DNA of 6,022 bases from JANMGV01 sp037440405. GTDB lineage: Bacteria; Planctomycetota; Planctomycetia; Pirellulales; Pirellulaceae. A program made the translations under genes and the position numbers. Positions 5,189 to 6,022 of the stretch are shown in pieces (position 1 is the stretch's first letter; each line of letters starts with the position of its first letter). Under the pieces are notes generated by a model. The model searched no databases and was not told where the DNA came from. It saw nothing but the letters and a program-made list of their open reading frames with translations. The stretch lies in assembly GCA_037440405.1 (NCBI GenBank), contig JBBIUE010000136.1, positions 1 to 6,022 of the forward strand. Reading direction: 5' to 3'.

Positions 5189-5593
5189 GCTACACCACCT
5201 TCCCTTGCCATCCTGGCAATGCAAAACGCCAAGAGACCACGGTTGTCAGCCGTCGCATCGTGGACGTTGTTCGACTGGATTTCGATCCTTGGCAAGAAGC
5301 CGCGGTTCGAAATGGTTAGGTTCGTCGTCGCTCTCGGGTGGCGATCCGTCGGTTGAAAATCAGTGAGAGCAAAGTCCAATTACGAGAAATCGGACGTCCA
5401 CCGCAAGACTGATAACTCAAAAACTGAAAAATTGCAAACAAATGCAGCTTGCGTGGGGAGCGAAGCCATTTGAATTTATGCGGATGTCCAGTTCTGAGGC
5501 AAGATTCTACTTGCTGAAGCCAAATGGTAGCGGGACCAATTCAAAGCGATTGTGATCCGAAGTAGGACGAGATCGATCAGCGCGAGAGAACCC
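5189..5593. other. Gene-free stretch of about 400 bp between two minus-strand genes
   Basis: No supportable gene is seen on either strand. The short open frames here have no family resemblance and no good ribosome sites. The stretch should hold the promoter of the gene ending at 4748 and the 3' end of the ABC transporter transcript, but no strong terminator hairpin with a T run, no convincing promoter and no attC-like site could be identified. Confidence 0.6.
5205..5219. promoter_or_regulatory. Short perfect dyad upstream of the minus-strand gene
   Basis: TTGCCA-TCC-TGGCAA is a perfect 6-bp inverted repeat with a 3-bp centre. It lies 16 bases upstream of the preferred start at 5188 and directly beside its Shine-Dalgarno. 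It could be an operator or a small hairpin affecting translation, but a dyad this short can occur by chance. Confidence 0.25.
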
Positions 5594-6022
5594 TTATTGC
5601 TTCACTTCTACCGTCTCGACCTGACCTCGTACCAAACGTACGACGCGATCCGATTGCATAGCGACTTTCTCATCGTGCGTAACCATGACGATAGTCAAAC
5701 CCGATTCGCGGTGCAGCTTTCGAAGTAGCTCCAAGATGCTCTCGCCCGTCTCTTGATCCAAGTTCCCCGTCGGTTCGTCGGCTAAGAGCAGTCGCGGTTC
5801 CGTGATAAGAGCGCGGGCGATCGCGGCCCGCTGCATCTCGCCTCCAGAAAGTTCACTGGGACGATGTTTCGCTCGATGAGCTAATCCCACCCAATCCAGC
5901 ATCTCCATCGCCTTTCGAATCCAAGTCGATCGATTTCGGAAATAGCTCCACATGCTGGCATGGATCATACAGGGTGCCAGGACATTTTCTAACGTGCTCA
6001 GCTCTGGCAGCAGATGATAAAA
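5594..6022 (-). CDS. ABC transporter ATP-binding protein, LolD/MacB type (N-terminus beyond window)
   Basis: The visible 142 residues are the C-terminal part of an ABC ATPase of about 220-240 residues; the N-terminus with the Walker A motif lies past the right edge. In order are the Q-loop region 'FYHLLPELSTLENVLAPCMI', the signature LSGGEMQR, Walker B RLLLADEPTGNLD and the H-loop VMVTHD. These match the MacB/LolD/FtsE group, which powers a membrane permease exporting lipoproteins, macrolides or other substrates rather than importing solutes; the exact substrate cannot be told. The frame is open upstream of the internal ATG at 5968, so that ATG is not the start. The stop is TAA at 5594-5596. 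A permease partner is expected nearby but is not in the window. Confidence 0.95.
   Translation of the reverse strand, partial: FYHLLPELSTLENVLAPCMIHASMWSYFRNRSTWIRKAMEMLDWVGLAHRAKHRPSELSGGEMQRAAIARALITEPRLLLADEPTGNLDQETGESILELLRKLHRESGLTIVMVTHDEKVAMQSDRVVRLVRGQVETVEVKQ

Noticed and set aside
5466..5527. Inverted repeat CCATTTG/CAAATGG as a possible terminator of the ABC transporter gene
   Set aside because: Only 7 bp with a loop of about 48 bases and no adjacent T run; this is expected by chance in AT-rich sequence.

Overview
The window looks like a stretch of a Planctomycetota chromosome (Pirellulales-like is my guess). The protein families resemble planctomycete proteins I know, and the layout matches the gene-cassette arrays common in that phylum. 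This assignment is inferred from family resemblance, not from a marker gene.

Positions 1 to about 4362 read as part of an integron cassette array. Six attC-like recombination sites lie at 32-122, 605-695, 1268-1358, 3178-3264, 3400-3490 and 4273-4362. Five are 90-91 nt long and share the end motif GTTCGKC; the sixth is 87 nt and ends GTTATCC. Each is an imperfect inverted repeat. In at least four of them the left arm carries two extra bases (a C and an A) that the right arm lacks, as expected for extrahelical bases in folded attC sites. All cassette genes are on the + strand with attC at their 3' side, so the integrase and attI, if present, should lie to the left, outside the window.

Cassettes from left to right: (0) tail of a cassette cut by the window edge; (1) 117-689, a CX5R dual-specificity-type phosphatase; (2) 690-1352, an overlapping or abutting pair resembling DUF6883 and DUF4926, likely a toxin-antitoxin-type module; (3) 1353-3258, a PD-(D/E)XK-fold nuclease-like protein directly abutting a secreted PD40 beta-propeller gene broken by a frameshift; (4) 3259-3484, a 226-bp cassette with no convincing gene, whose attC and flank are a near copy of positions 1-120; (5) 3485-4356, a multi-pass membrane protein resembling DUF5692, broken by a one-base frameshift at a CCCC run; (6) from 4357, a small unrecognised ORF followed by a possible decayed attC.

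From about 4748 the organisation changes to the minus strand. There is a conserved small planctomycete-type protein (4748-5188), about 400 bp without a gene, and the C-terminal two thirds of a LolD/MacB-type ABC transporter ATPase (5594 to the right edge), which is probably ordinary chromosome beyond the array. The cassette genes do not form one pathway; each is an independent mobile unit.
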